A stretch of DNA of 64,000 nt from JALHNF01 sp031972295 (GCA_031972295.1 DALYEZ010000002.1:1-64000), one strand, 5' to 3'; numbered from the stretch's first letter, positions 8,560 to 17,081 are shown. The notes: generated by a model from the sequence alone, not told the origin. Numbers and translations: made by a program.

Positions 8560-10980
8560 ATGAAAGAAAAAATACCACTGAAACGAATAGTACTCATAGA
8601 CGCTCACGCTCTTATCCATCGTGCATACCATGCGCTTCCTGGGTTTGCATCGAGTAAAGGGGAGCCAACGGGGGCGCTCTATGGACTCTCAACGATGATG
8701 ATGCGGGCGATAGACGAACTTAGGCCACACGCAATCTTTGCGTGTTTCGACCTTCCGAAGCCTACGTTTAGACATATTGCATATGATGCGTACAAAGGCA
8801 CACGTAAGAAGGGGGATGATGAATTAATTGCCCAGCTTATCCGCGCCAAGGACGTGTTTGATGCTTTTACTATAGAACGTTTTGAGCTTGAAGGATTTGA
8901 AGCTGATGACATTATTGGAACTCTTGTTGAGAAATTAAAAAAGGAAAAAGATGTCGAGATTATTATTGTCTCTGGTGACATGGATACAATGCAGCTTATT
9001 GAAGGTGAAAAAATTCGTGTCTATACTCTAAAAAAAGGAATTCAGGAAACGCAGATGTATGACGAGAAAAAAGTAAATGAACGGTACTCCTTTGGTCCGA
9101 AGCAAATACCTGACTACAAAGGCCTTGCAGGGGATCCATCAGATAATATTCCAGGCATAAAGGGTATTGGTGAGAAAACGGCGACAGAACTTTTGAGTTA
9201 TTTTGGCACGATTGAAAAAATGTATGTCGCTCTCAAAAAAAATAGGCAACAATTTTTAGATAAGGGAATAAAAGAAAGAGTGGTGAAACTCCTCGAAGAG
9301 GGTGAGGAAGAGGCACTCTTCTCTAAGACACTCGCCACAATACGACTTGATGCGCCAATTGGGACACCTGATATAACCACGAGTTGGAATGAAGATTTTG
9401 TACCCGAAAAACTCACCGCTCTTTTTGAGGTACTTGAGTTTCGAAGTCTAAAACCAAAAGTTCTTGCTTTGGGTAAAGAAAAAACCGTAGAAGAAATCGC
9501 ACAAGCTGAAAAAAAGAACACGTCGAAAAAAGAAAAAATCACCCTTCCGAAAATTGCTAAAAAAGAAGCAACCTATCTTGAAACGCAAGAATTTAAAGAG
9601 GCTCAAGCGATGATCTTTTTACTCGACTCAGACAAAACAGATCCTAGTTTAGAAGATATTCTCGCTTATGCAAAAGCAGAAACCCTTTCTGAGGCGCGAG
9701 TTTTTTTAGAAAAAGAATTGTCACGTGAGAAAACACTTCTTGATTTGTATGAAAAAGTCGACAAACCACTCATTCCTTTGGTAGAGCAAATGGAAAAGGT
9801 TGGTATCAAAATTGACGTACCGTATTTTGAAGCTCTTTCTGAAAAGTATCACGTAGAACTCGATGCGCTCGAGAAAGAAATCTGGAAACTTGCTGGAAGA
9901 GAATTTCTCATTACTTCACCAAAACAACTCGGGGAAGTATTATATGACGAACTTCATCTAGGGGAAAAAATAAAAAAGACCGCCGGCGGTGCGCGGAGTA
10001 CAAACGCAGACATGTTGGAGTCTCTCAAAGAACACCATCCTATAATCCAAAAAATTCTTGATTATCGAGAAATTCAGAAACTTGTTTCTACGTATGTTGA
10101 TCCGTTGCCAAAATTTGTAGACGCCGAAGATCGAGTCCATACCCATTATTTACATACAGGTGCTGCTACGGGACGCTTTGCATCTAAGGACCCGGCTCTT
10201 CAGAACATTCCTGTCAAAACAGACCATGGCATGGCGATTCGAAAAGGGTTTGTGGCACAGGCTGGGCACACTCTTCTTTCTTGTGACTACTCACAAATCG
10301 AACTTCGTGTCGCGGCTATCCTCTCAGGAGATGAGCACCTATTAGAAACATTTAAGAAAGGGGAGGATTCGCACGCATCTGTTGCCTCACGAGTATTTTC
10401 AGTGCCGATGGAAGAAGTTTCAAAAGATCAGCGTCGCATTGCTAAGGTTTTGAACTTTGGAATTTTGTACGGCATGGGTGTTAATGCGCTCAGGGAAAAT
10501 TTACAAAGTGATCGCAAGAGCGCGCAGGAGTTTTACGATGCTTACAAAGCAACATTTCCGACACTTATGGCATATCTTGAAGATGTGAAAGTTCAGGCTA
10601 GAAAAAATGGCTACACTGAAACCTTATTTGGTCGCCGTCGCCAATTAAAAATGCTTCATTCACCACTTCCTTTTATTCGAGCACAAGGCGAACGCATGGC
10701 AATCAACGCTCCGATTCAAGGAACAAATGCAGACATTATGCGCATTGCTCTTATCGATATAACAGAAGCTCTCAAGAAAGAAAATCTTACTTCCCAAGTG
10801 CACCCAATTCTCCAAATTCACGACGAATTTATTTTTGAAGTTAAAAACGAATACATAGAAAGAGCAAAACAGGTCATTGTGCCTGTTATGGAGCAAGTTT
10901 TAGAAAAGCACAAAAAAGAAGCGAGCATTATTCCTATTTTAGTATCTTCTGACAGTGGGATTACCTGGGCTGATATTTAG
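8560..10980 (+). CDS. polA: DNA polymerase I
   Basis: Repair and Okazaki-fragment polymerase, 806 residues. N-terminal 5'-3' exonuclease (FEN) domain: LIDAHALIHRAYHALP, FEADDIIGT, SGDMDTMQL, DYKGLAGDPSDNIPGIKGIG. The middle region (about 300-400) is short and Lys/Glu-rich, and I see no DxE or other exonuclease motifs, so a proofreading 3'-5' domain appears absent or collapsed. The C-terminal family A polymerase has motif A LLSCDYSQIELRVAA (about 575), motif B with RRIAKVLNFGILYGMG, and motif C QIHDEFIFEV. The ATG sits 2 nt after tsaE. Confidence 0.95.
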   Translation: MKEKIPLKRIVLIDAHALIHRAYHALPGFASSKGEPTGALYGLSTMMMRAIDELRPHAIFACFDLPKPTFRHIAYDAYKGTRKKGDDELIAQLIRAKDVFDAFTIERFELEGFEADDIIGTLVEKLKKEKDVEIIIVSGDMDTMQLIEGEKIRVYTLKKGIQETQMYDEKKVNERYSFGPKQIPDYKGLAGDPSDNIPGIKGIGEKTATELLSYFGTIEKMYVALKKNRQQFLDKGIKERVVKLLEEGEEEALFSKTLATIRLDAPIGTPDITTSWNEDFVPEKLTALFEVLEFRSLKPKVLALGKEKTVEEIAQAEKKNTSKKEKITLPKIAKKEATYLETQEFKEAQAMIFLLDSDKTDPSLEDILAYAKAETLSEARVFLEKELSREKTLLDLYEKVDKPLIPLVEQMEKVGIKIDVPYFEALSEKYHVELDALEKEIWKLAGREFLITSPKQLGEVLYDELHLGEKIKKTAGGARSTNADMLESLKEHHPIIQKILDYREIQKLVSTYVDPLPKFVDAEDRVHTHYLHTGAATGRFASKDPALQNIPVKTDHGMAIRKGFVAQAGHTLLSCDYSQIELRVAAILSGDEHLLETFKKGEDSHASVASRVFSVPMEEVSKDQRRIAKVLNFGILYGMGVNALRENLQSDRKSAQEFYDAYKATFPTLMAYLEDVKVQARKNGYTETLFGRRRQLKMLHSPLPFIRAQGERMAINAPIQGTNADIMRIALIDITEALKKENLTSQVHPILQIHDEFIFEVKNEYIERAKQVIVPVMEQVLEKHKKEASIIPILVSSDSGITWADI

Positions 10981-10996
10981 TTGTATAATGCTTATC

Positions 10997-11479
10997 ATGA
11001 GTCAAGAGGGGCGAAGCGCGGAGAGAGCACACATTCATACCTACATACCAAGTCTGTTTATTATTGTCATGTCAGGATCTCTTATTATAGATGCCCTCTT
11101 TCCTAATCCAATCTATGCAACTATTTGGGCGTCAAAGATAGGATTTTTACTCTCCGTTGCCGGAAGTTTTCTTTTGTATGCTGCCCATGTAAGCTCAAAG
11201 AAGATACGGAGGGATGTAAACACGAAAGAAAATGGAGAAGTTAATTTTTTTGTTGGTCCATACGCGTATGTACGGCATCCGGGCTATCTCGGCATGGTGT
11301 TAATTGGAACAGGTATGTCTTTCATATTCAACTCGACTACAATTCTTTTGAATACTGTTGTTTTCTATCTCATCGCGCGGATTATTGTGGTTCAAGAAGA
11401 AAAGCATTTACTTCATGAGGACTCTCATGTGAAAGAGGAGTATGGTAATTACACAAAGAAAGTAAATCGCTTTTTCTAG
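10997..11479 (+). CDS. Isoprenylcysteine/phospholipid methyltransferase-like membrane protein
   Basis: About 160 residues with four or five hydrophobic segments and the ICMT/PEMT-family signature GPYAYVRHPGYLGMVLIGTG followed by RIIVVQEEKHL. These families methylate membrane-associated substrates using S-adenosylmethionine. The substrate cannot be told. The longer frame from 10955 overlaps polA, but TATAAT at 10984-10989 lies just upstream of the ATG at 10997. This indicates a separate, leaderless transcript starting there. Confidence 0.8.
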   Translation: MSQEGRSAERAHIHTYIPSLFIIVMSGSLIIDALFPNPIYATIWASKIGFLLSVAGSFLLYAAHVSSKKIRRDVNTKENGEVNFFVGPYAYVRHPGYLGMVLIGTGMSFIFNSTTILLNTVVFYLIARIIVVQEEKHLLHEDSHVKEEYGNYTKKVNRFF

Positions 11480-11482
11480 CAT

Positions 11483-12172
11483 ATGCTTATTGTTATCTCG
11501 GGGAGCGAAGAGTTGGCGCTTAATCAAAAGACAAAAGAAGTTTTGGAAAAGAGGGGATGGAATGATGGAGGTGTTTTGTATCACGACCTACCTTCTATAG
11601 ATGCTTTGCAAGAATCTGCAGCATCGCAAGATCTTTTTGGTGACATGCCTGTGCATGTATTTCGTGAACTTGAAGACGATGTGTACGAATTTTTGTTCGA
11701 GAATATAGAGTTGTTTGCAAAATCTTCGAATGCGCTTATTGTCCAAGTTGCAAAAGTTTTAAAGAAACAAAAGGATATTTGTGCAAAAGCAGGTGTTGAG
11801 ATTTTTGAAATAAAGAAAGCTGAAGCAAGAGAAATGCCGTCATTTGTGCTTGCGGATGCTTTTCTGCGGAGGGATAAAAAGGCAGCTTTCACGGCGCTTC
11901 ATGATGAGCTTACAGCAAAGCCACCGGAAGAAGTTCATGGAGGTCTTTGGTATCAAATGAAAAACATGGCACTTATTCTCTCGGGCGCCACTGAAGAAGA
12001 GTCAGGATTACATCCATTTGTGTACAAGAAAATAAAATCTGCTAGTAAGGCATTTTCAAAAAAAGAGTGTGATGAAATTTTAAAAGAGCTTCTAGAAATA
12101 AACCACAAAGCACATCGTGGGGAAGTGGACTTTGAAATAGCACTTGAGCAGTTTGTGTTGAAACACACATAG
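11483..12172 (+). CDS. holA: DNA polymerase III delta subunit-like protein (HolA), short form
   Basis: 229 residues, clearly shorter than typical HolA (about 330-340). The sequence pattern fits the clamp-loader delta subunit: an N-terminal SGSEELALNQK region, QDLFGDMPVHVFRELED, LIVQVAKVLKKQKD, then a helical C-terminal collar (KNMALILSG, FSKKECDEILKELLEINHKAHRGEVDFEIALEQF). Delta opens the beta clamp during loading. It begins three nt after the previous stop with no visible -10, so it is probably co-transcribed. Assignment is by overall pattern. Confidence 0.75.
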   Translation: MLIVISGSEELALNQKTKEVLEKRGWNDGGVLYHDLPSIDALQESAASQDLFGDMPVHVFRELEDDVYEFLFENIELFAKSSNALIVQVAKVLKKQKDICAKAGVEIFEIKKAEAREMPSFVLADAFLRRDKKAAFTALHDELTAKPPEEVHGGLWYQMKNMALILSGATEEESGLHPFVYKKIKSASKAFSKKECDEILKELLEINHKAHRGEVDFEIALEQFVLKHT

Positions 12173-12219
12173 AGTACTGCTGGAAATTTACATAAAGATG
12201 TGTCATAATCGGCTCCAAT

Positions 12220-12292
12220 GCCCCTATAGCTCAGCTGGTAGAGCAACAGCCTTTTAAGCTGATGGTCGTAGGTTCGATTCCTACTGGGGGCA
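12220..12292 (+). tRNA. tRNA-Lys(UUU)
   Basis: Cloverleaf folds with acceptor GCCCCTA/TGGGGGC, D-stem GCTC/GAGC, anticodon loop CTTTTAA (anticodon TTT) and T-arm GTAGG-TTCGATT-CCTAC. CCA is not encoded. A CATAAT box lies at 12204-12209. Confidence 0.95.
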
Positions 12293-12300
12293 CAAAATAA

Positions 12301-12328
12301 AAAAGAGCCTTAAACGACTCTTTTGTAT
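12301..12328 (+). terminator. Terminator after tRNA-Lys
   Basis: AAAAGAG (12301-12307) pairs with CTCTTTT (12318-12324), followed by TGTATT. The next 80 nt up to the 12414 gene hold the motif GGAGCACGACGGCGCGAG (12331-12348), similar to motifs at 211 and 26551, and no gene. Confidence 0.7.
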
Positions 12329-12413
12329 TCGGAGCACGACGGCGCGAGTAATCGAGTGACTGTTTGCTATTTACCCATAAAAAGCATAGGCTTCAGACAT
12401 AACAAATAAACAT

Positions 12414-12989
12414 ATGGGAAATTTTGATCGAGGTGGAAGACGAGAAGGTGGTTTTAAAGGAGGTAATGGTGGAGGCAAACCAGCTTTTCAAAAAAAGCCA
12501 TGGGCTAACAATGATCGTGGTGGAGATGTGGCAATGCATAAAGCAACATGTAGTGAGTGTGGGAGAGCGTGCGAGGTTCCTTTCCGTCCATCAAATGGCA
12601 AGCCGGTATTCTGTAAGGACTGTTTTGCTGGCAAAAGAGAACAAGAAAGCCGTGGAGCACGCCCTGAATTTGGAGACCGAGGACCAAAGAGAGATTTTAA
12701 TGATAAATTTGCACCGCGGTCTGAGTTCAAACCAGCTCCTGCAAACGATGAGGTAAAGAAACAACTAACAGATATTGGATACAAACTCGAACGACTGCTT
12801 GCTTCAATGGATCGATTGGTGGATTCAGTAAAAAAAGAAGTGTCGGTTGCGAAACCTGCAGCTACAGTTGCTCCAAAAGTTGAAACAGTAAAAGCTCCTG
12901 CAAAAGTAGTTGCGAAGCAAGCTGCGAAAGTGGTGGTTGCAAAGAAAAAAGTTGCTGAAAAGAAAGTGGTAGCAAAAAAGAAGAAATAG
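12414..12989 (+). CDS. CxxC zinc-ribbon protein with RGG-like head and Lys/Ala tail
   Basis: 191 residues in three parts. Residues 1-45 are Gly/Arg/Lys-rich (RGGRREGGFKGGNGGG). Residues 46-80 hold a treble-clef/zinc-ribbon with CSECGRACEVPF and VFCKDCF. After a linker and a short helix (LTDIGYKLERLLASMDRLVDSVKKEV), the end is a basic AKVV/KKK tail. This CxxC domain type is common in Patescibacteria. The charged ends suggest nucleic-acid binding, which is inference. Flanked by a terminator and with no Shine-Dalgarno. Confidence 0.8.
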   Translation: MGNFDRGGRREGGFKGGNGGGKPAFQKKPWANNDRGGDVAMHKATCSECGRACEVPFRPSNGKPVFCKDCFAGKREQESRGARPEFGDRGPKRDFNDKFAPRSEFKPAPANDEVKKQLTDIGYKLERLLASMDRLVDSVKKEVSVAKPAATVAPKVETVKAPAKVVAKQAAKVVVAKKKVAEKKVVAKKKK

Positions 12990-13001
12990 GTTTTATCTAC
13001 A

Positions 13002-13037
13002 ATACATAAAAGCCTTCACGTGAGGGCTTTTATGTAT
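13002..13037. terminator. Bidirectional terminator hairpin
   Basis: ATACATAAAAGCC pairs with GGCTTTTATGTAT around TTCACGTGAG. It ends the zinc-ribbon transcript. Confidence 0.85.
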
Positions 13038-13059
13038 TGGGGTATGATGTACTTTGCAT

Positions 13060-13800
13060 ATGTCGTATTTTGTATATATTCTTGAATGCGCCGACACATC
13101 TTTATATGTAGGCTCTACAAACGATTTGCAGAAAAGATTGAAAGAGCACAATGGCTCCAAAAATGGTGCGCATTACACAAAAATACGAAGACCTGTCGTT
13201 TTGCGTTATAGTGAAGAGCTTACAACATACGGAGAATCTCGAAGTCGCGAGGCAGAAATAAAAAGAATGAAACGAAAAGAAAAACTAGATTTAATAAATA
13301 CAAAAGGTGTTGGAAAAAATGATGCCTTTACGCACCCCGTTGTTCTTTTGCTCGACAATGTTCGCAGTGTGCAAAACGTCGCTTCACTTTTCCGCATTGC
13401 TGATTGTGTTGGGGTACAGAAAATTATTTTAGGTGGGATTACTCCAGGTCCCCTTGATCGCTTCAATCGGCCACGAAAAGATTTTGCTAAGATTTCTCTC
13501 GGGGCAGAAAAAAGTGTTGGGTGGGAATCGGTAGAAAATATACCAACGATAATTAGAAAGTATAAAAAAGAGGGATATGCTGTTGTTGCACTTGAGCAGT
13601 CAGAAAAATCTATTCCGTATACAAAATATAAAATCACGCAGCCAACACTAGTTGTGGTTGGCACGGAAGTAGAAGGTGTTTCAAAAGAAGTTTTGAAGCT
13701 GTGCGAGTCACATCTTGAGATTCCGATGGTAGGGAAGAAGGAGTCGCTTAATGTTGCTGTCGCAACAAGTGTTCTTTTGTTTCAGTTGCGAGATAATTAA
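13060..13800 (+). CDS. Fusion: GIY-YIG endonuclease domain + SpoU-family RNA 2'-O-methyltransferase
   Basis: A single open frame of 246 residues holds two domains. Residues 1-80 are a GIY-YIG domain of the UPF0213/YhbQ type (FVYILECADTSLYVGSTNDL, then RLKEHNGS, and the SREAEIKRMKRKEK end). From about residue 92 to the end is a SpoU/TrmH methyltransferase with its three motifs: LDNVRSVQNVASLFRIAD, VVVGTEVEGVSKEVL and IPMVGKKESLNVAVA. The linker (NTKGVGKNDAFTHP) carries no stop or in-frame ATG, so this is a genuine fused frame. The TTG at 13054 is less likely than the ATG at 13060, which lies 11 nt after TATGAT. The methylated RNA is unknown. Confidence 0.85.
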   Translation: MSYFVYILECADTSLYVGSTNDLQKRLKEHNGSKNGAHYTKIRRPVVLRYSEELTTYGESRSREAEIKRMKRKEKLDLINTKGVGKNDAFTHPVVLLLDNVRSVQNVASLFRIADCVGVQKIILGGITPGPLDRFNRPRKDFAKISLGAEKSVGWESVENIPTIIRKYKKEGYAVVALEQSEKSIPYTKYKITQPTLVVVGTEVEGVSKEVLKLCESHLEIPMVGKKESLNVAVATSVLLFQLRDN

Positions 13801-14054
13801 GGTTGAGTAGTTGAGCTAAATCCTGGAACCTTTGGAAATTCCCCATACGTCTCAAAACTTTTATAGTCTTTTGTTGGACGAATAAATATTCCTTGGTTAC
13901 TTCTTTCAAATCGTTGTACGCCACCTGTGACATACCATAAAAGCCAAGCGAGAACGAAGATAGTAACAACTCCCCAAAAGGAACTTGCGAAGTCGTGGAA
14001 GATGAAAAAGAGGGCAACGAAGGCGATGAGAATGAATAATGCAAATAAAGCCAT
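13797..14054 (-). CDS. Small membrane protein, function unknown
   Basis: 85 residues with two adjacent hydrophobic segments (LFALFILIAFVALFFIFH and WGVVTIFVLAWLLWYVTG) and a soluble C-terminus rich in Pro, Lys and Phe. The ATG at 14054 is chosen because ATTGTA (14062-14067; TACAAT on the coding strand) lies 7 nt upstream, the usual leaderless arrangement here. It overlaps the convergent SpoU gene by four nt. No family recognised. Confidence 0.65.
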   Translation of the reverse strand: MALFALFILIAFVALFFIFHDFASSFWGVVTIFVLAWLLWYVTGGVQRFERSNQGIFIRPTKDYKSFETYGEFPKVPGFSSTTQP

Positions 14055-14056
14055 AT

Positions 14057-14941
14057 CTAATATTGTACCTGACAAACAGGGCAAAAGTGAGTACTACGTG
14101 CACCAACGATAATTCGTTCAATAATCCCTTTGCATCCGCGACGCAAGCAAAATTTTCCTTTACGTTGATATACCTGATGATGCTTGTGAGAAACACCAGC
14201 TTCACCGTGAATATTTCTGTAGTCTGATGTTGAGTCGCCACCAAATAGAAGTCCATCACGTAAAACTTTTTGAGTATTTTTAAATAGAACAGCGAAGAGT
14301 TTTTGCGGAATGTTTTGTACTCGAGATTCAGGATGAACTCTTGAAAGCCATAAGAGTTCGTCGGAATAGATGTTTCCAATGCCAGCAATGACGCTTTGAT
14401 CTAATAAAACCTGCTTTATTTTTCCGCGAGGCTTGCTTTGCATTTGTCGAGCAAAAAGTATTGCGGTTGTATCTACATCGAGTGGCTCGGGCCCGAGGTG
14501 TGCAAGAAGTGGCGAGTGAGGAAGATGTTCAGTAACTTCAATTGAAATCTTGCCAAACTTCCGAGCATCACAAAAAACGAGTGATCGGCCATCTTTCAAA
14601 GTAAAGACAACATGAATAAAACGATTAAATGGATCGGCAAGCGCGCCCTTTTCTTCCGGTACAAATCCGAGTTTTGTTTTTCGGTATTTTCCAACCATCA
14701 AATGTCCCGTCATCTTCATGTGCACAATAATTGTGTGTTTATTTGAAAGATGAATCAGAATATGTTTTCCACGGCGTGAGGCATTCTTTATAGTTGCGCC
14801 ACGAACTATTTTCCGTACTTCTTTGTAGGAATTATTTCGAAACATTCTTTCCCAGTTGTGACAAACATCAAGAATGACCGCGCCCTTAAGTGTCTCGTTT
14901 ATTCCATTTACTGTCGTTTGAACTTCCGGCAGTTCGGGCAT
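14057..14941 (-). CDS. mutM: Formamidopyrimidine-DNA glycosylase (Fpg/MutM)
   Basis: Base-excision repair enzyme removing 8-oxoguanine and related lesions, with AP-lyase activity. The mature N-terminus PELPEV (catalytic Pro2 and Glu3) is intact. The DNA-binding helix-two-turn-helix part includes QSVIAGIGNIYSDELLW. The C-terminal zinc finger has FCLRRGC and FCPVCQ. 294 residues, normal length. It ends three nt before the small membrane protein's start and lies one nt downstream of ruvA, forming a minus-strand repair operon. Confidence 0.96.
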   Translation of the reverse strand: MPELPEVQTTVNGINETLKGAVILDVCHNWERMFRNNSYKEVRKIVRGATIKNASRRGKHILIHLSNKHTIIVHMKMTGHLMVGKYRKTKLGFVPEEKGALADPFNRFIHVVFTLKDGRSLVFCDARKFGKISIEVTEHLPHSPLLAHLGPEPLDVDTTAILFARQMQSKPRGKIKQVLLDQSVIAGIGNIYSDELLWLSRVHPESRVQNIPQKLFAVLFKNTQKVLRDGLLFGGDSTSDYRNIHGEAGVSHKHHQVYQRKGKFCLRRGCKGIIERIIVGARSTHFCPVCQVQY

Positions 14942-14942
14942 A

Positions 14943-15506
14943 CTATTTTGCTAAAAGTTTCAATGCGGTTTTGAGTTTATCGCCAGTTTCACCGTCGCCA
15001 ACTTGATTGAGTAGGGGGCGAATGTCAGAAAGAGAATACCCAAGGCTTTGAAGCGCGTCGATAAGCTCACTGTGACTGCTTTGGTTTGCAAAAGAAACGT
15101 CTGCTTGGGCTGAGAGTTTGTCTTTGAGCTCAACAACAATTTTCTCGGCAGTTTTCTTTCCAATACCAGAAACTTTTGTGAGGTAGTGTACGTCGTTGTT
15201 TGCGATTGCAGTGCGTAGGTCGCGCACTGATCCGAGACCAATAATGCCAAGCGCCCCTCGTGGACCAACGCCAGATACAGAAATAAGTTCTTCAAAAAAA
15301 GCTTGCTCGTCTTTTGAAGCGAATCCAAAAAGCTCAAAGGCATCTTCGCGAACAACGGTGTAAATCCAAAGGGCAGCCTCTTTTCCTACAACAAGTGAGG
15401 CAAGTGCGTTTGGTGAAGGGAAAACTTTATAGCCCACACCCTGTACCAAGAGTATGCAACTCTTTTCTTCTTGTGTAAGCACAACACCTTCAAGATATCC
15501 GATCAT
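14943..15506 (-). CDS. ruvA: Holliday junction branch-migration protein RuvA
   Basis: Tetrameric DNA-binding partner of the RuvB motor. 187 residues starting MIGYLEGVV; OB-fold domain I, then two HhH motifs (LISVSGVGPRGALGIIG and LTKVSGIGKKTAEKIVVEL), then a C-terminal helical domain III (HSELIDALQSLGYSLSDIRPLL). The start at 15506 is six codons inside the longest frame and lies 8 nt after TACAAT (15515-15520 on the minus strand). ruvB is not in the window. Confidence 0.95.
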   Translation of the reverse strand: MIGYLEGVVLTQEEKSCILLVQGVGYKVFPSPNALASLVVGKEAALWIYTVVREDAFELFGFASKDEQAFFEELISVSGVGPRGALGIIGLGSVRDLRTAIANNDVHYLTKVSGIGKKTAEKIVVELKDKLSAQADVSFANQSSHSELIDALQSLGYSLSDIRPLLNQVGDGETGDKLKTALKLLAK

Positions 15507-15556
15507 GTATGCGTATTGTAGCATTGACTCTCGGTACTCGTAAGGTAATATGGAGT

Positions 15557-16162
15557 ATGGAATATCCTCTCAAAAACAAGAGAATGCCTCACGGACTTCT
15601 GATTGTTGTTGGGCCGTCTGGTGCTGGAAAAACAACCCTCATACACGAACTTCTCAAGCTCTATCCCTTTGCCTCAAAAATAGTTACCTACAAGACTCGT
15701 AAAAAACGCGATACTGAAAGGCATATGGAGGATTACTATTTTTGTAGTGAAGAAGAGTACTTTATGTTGAAGGATAAAAATTTCTTTGCTGAGTCTGAAT
15801 GTGTGCACGGTGAGTGGTCGGGGACGCCAAGACATGAGCTTTCTAATCTGGAGGAAGTTTTCAAAATAATAAGTGTTGATATTCGAGGCGCGATTACTTT
15901 GAAAGAAAAATACAGCAACGTTCATATATTTTTCTTGCGGACACCTTCAATGCAGGTTCTTGAAAATCGTTTACGCAAGCGTGCTCAGAATGACGAGAAG
16001 ACTCTTCAGACAAGATTGCACAATGCGCAGGTAGAGATACAGATGGCAGAGGCTTCACAAAAGATAGACCTCTTTTTAGTTAATGATGACTTCTTGGACA
16101 TGTTCGATCGTGCTCGAAAATATATAGAAACAAAAATGATAGGGGATACGGTTGCGAATTAA
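15557..16162 (+). CDS. gmk: Guanylate kinase
   Basis: Converts GMP to GDP with ATP. 201 residues with P-loop VVGPSGAGKTT, the GMP-binding region (YKTRKKRDTERHMEDYYF), and the LID-proximal NRLRKRAQNDEKTLQTRL. The frame opens at 15509, but TTGACT (15524-15529), a 16-bp spacer and TAATAT (15546-15551) form a promoter whose transcript would start at the ATG at 15557. The promoter lies back to back with that of ruvA. Confidence 0.88.
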   Translation: MEYPLKNKRMPHGLLIVVGPSGAGKTTLIHELLKLYPFASKIVTYKTRKKRDTERHMEDYYFCSEEEYFMLKDKNFFAESECVHGEWSGTPRHELSNLEEVFKIISVDIRGAITLKEKYSNVHIFFLRTPSMQVLENRLRKRAQNDEKTLQTRLHNAQVEIQMAEASQKIDLFLVNDDFLDMFDRARKYIETKMIGDTVAN

Positions 16163-16195
16163 CGGTTTTATGGTACTATAAGCAAACTATATTTT

Positions 16196-16459
16196 ATGGC
16201 AATAACAACTGGAGCTAAAAAGGCAATTCGACAAGGTGAGCGCAAGCGCGTGATGAACCTTCGCCGACAGAAGATAATGAAGGAGTCTGTAAAGGAAGTT
16301 TCAAAGCTCGTCGTGGCTGGTAAAAAAGCTGATGCAGAAAAGAACCTTAAAAAGGCATACCAAGCACTCGATAAAGCAGCAAAACGAGGAGTAATCAAAA
16401 AGAATACTGCTTCACGAAAGAAGTCTCGACTCGCAAAGGCTATTGCAAAGATTAAATAA
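16196..16459 (+). CDS. rpsT: 30S ribosomal protein bS20
   Basis: 87 residues, basic, with the S20 pattern: KKAIRQGERKRVMNLRRQK, then KKADAEKNLKKAYQALDKAAKRGVIKKNTASRKKSRLAKAI. It binds 16S rRNA early in 30S assembly. A TACTAT box about 20 nt upstream is the likely -10. A strong terminator follows directly. Confidence 0.97.
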   Translation: MAITTGAKKAIRQGERKRVMNLRRQKIMKESVKEVSKLVVAGKKADAEKNLKKAYQALDKAAKRGVIKKNTASRKKSRLAKAIAKIK

Positions 16460-16461
16460 AT

Positions 16462-16489
16462 AAAAAACCTCCAGAAATGGAGGTTTTTT
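16462..16489. terminator. Bidirectional terminator
   Basis: AAAAAACCTCC pairs with GGAGGTTTTTT across AGAAAT, between convergent rpsT and the Nudix gene. Confidence 0.9.
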
Positions 16490-16979
16490 ATTTAAGTAGT
16501 TTTTTATCAAGTTCTTGGGTCGCTTTTTGAATTTCAAGCCCTTCCTTCCTAATAGAAAATGGCGGTATCTCTTCGTTCTTGAAAAATCTTGGCACAACCA
16601 GGCGAAGATGTTCAATGAGTATATTGTCACCAGGGAGCATTTTCAAAATGAATTCATCCTCAGAAAGATTGTGCCATGTATTATGAATCATCTCATCTCC
16701 ATCTTTGAATATTTGGTCGGGGACTTGAGTAAGGAAAAAAGTAATTTCTTTTTCACCTGCAGTTACATTTCCTATACAAACAAGATTTTCTGTCACAACC
16801 CCAAGTTCTTCAAACAATTCTCTTTTAGCTGCCGAGAGTACACTTTCACCTGGTTCCACTTTTCCACCATACCCATTCAAGTATCCCGCTAGTGGTTTAC
16901 CTACAGGTTGCTCACCAAGGAGAATCAAAACTTCATCATTCTTTTTGCAAATCGGGAAAACAACAGTGAATTGCTTCAT
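16488..16979 (-). CDS. Nudix hydrolase (MutT/MTH1-like)
   Basis: 163 residues with a complete Nudix box, G(KVEPG)E(SVLSAAK)RELFEELGV near residue 40-62, preceded by GYLNGYGGK. The arrangement resembles 8-oxo-dGTP diphosphatases such as MTH1, so nucleotide-pool cleaning is likely; the exact substrate is inference. The C-terminal 40 residues are basic. Confidence 0.85.
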   Translation of the reverse strand: MKQFTVVFPICKKNDEVLILLGEQPVGKPLAGYLNGYGGKVEPGESVLSAAKRELFEELGVVTENLVCIGNVTAGEKEITFFLTQVPDQIFKDGDEMIHNTWHNLSEDEFILKMLPGDNILIEHLRLVVPRFFKNEEIPPFSIRKEGLEIQKATQELDKKLLK

Positions 16980-17009
16980 GGACTAAGTTTAGCAAGATTG
17001 GGAAATTTG

Positions 17010-17081
17010 TGCTCTCGGCAGGAATCGAACCTGCATTTCTCCCTTCGCAGGGGAGTGTCCTATCCATTGAACGACAAGAGC
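17010..17081 (-). tRNA. tRNA-Arg(GCG)
   Basis: Read on the minus strand: acceptor GCTCTTG/CGAGAGC, D-stem GTTC/GGAC with A20 (an arginine identity base), anticodon stem CTCCC/GGGAG with loop CTGCGAA (anticodon GCG), and T-arm GCAGG-TTCGATT-CCTGC, discriminator A. Most bacteria use ACG (modified to ICG) for this box. Confidence 0.9.

Noticed and set aside
13748..14044. Minus-strand frame of 98 residues overlapping the small membrane protein
   Set aside because: It overlaps the SpoU gene's 3' end, has low-complexity Ser/Phe at its start, and lacks a -10 box; the frame at 13797-14054 has two clear helices and a proper promoter.
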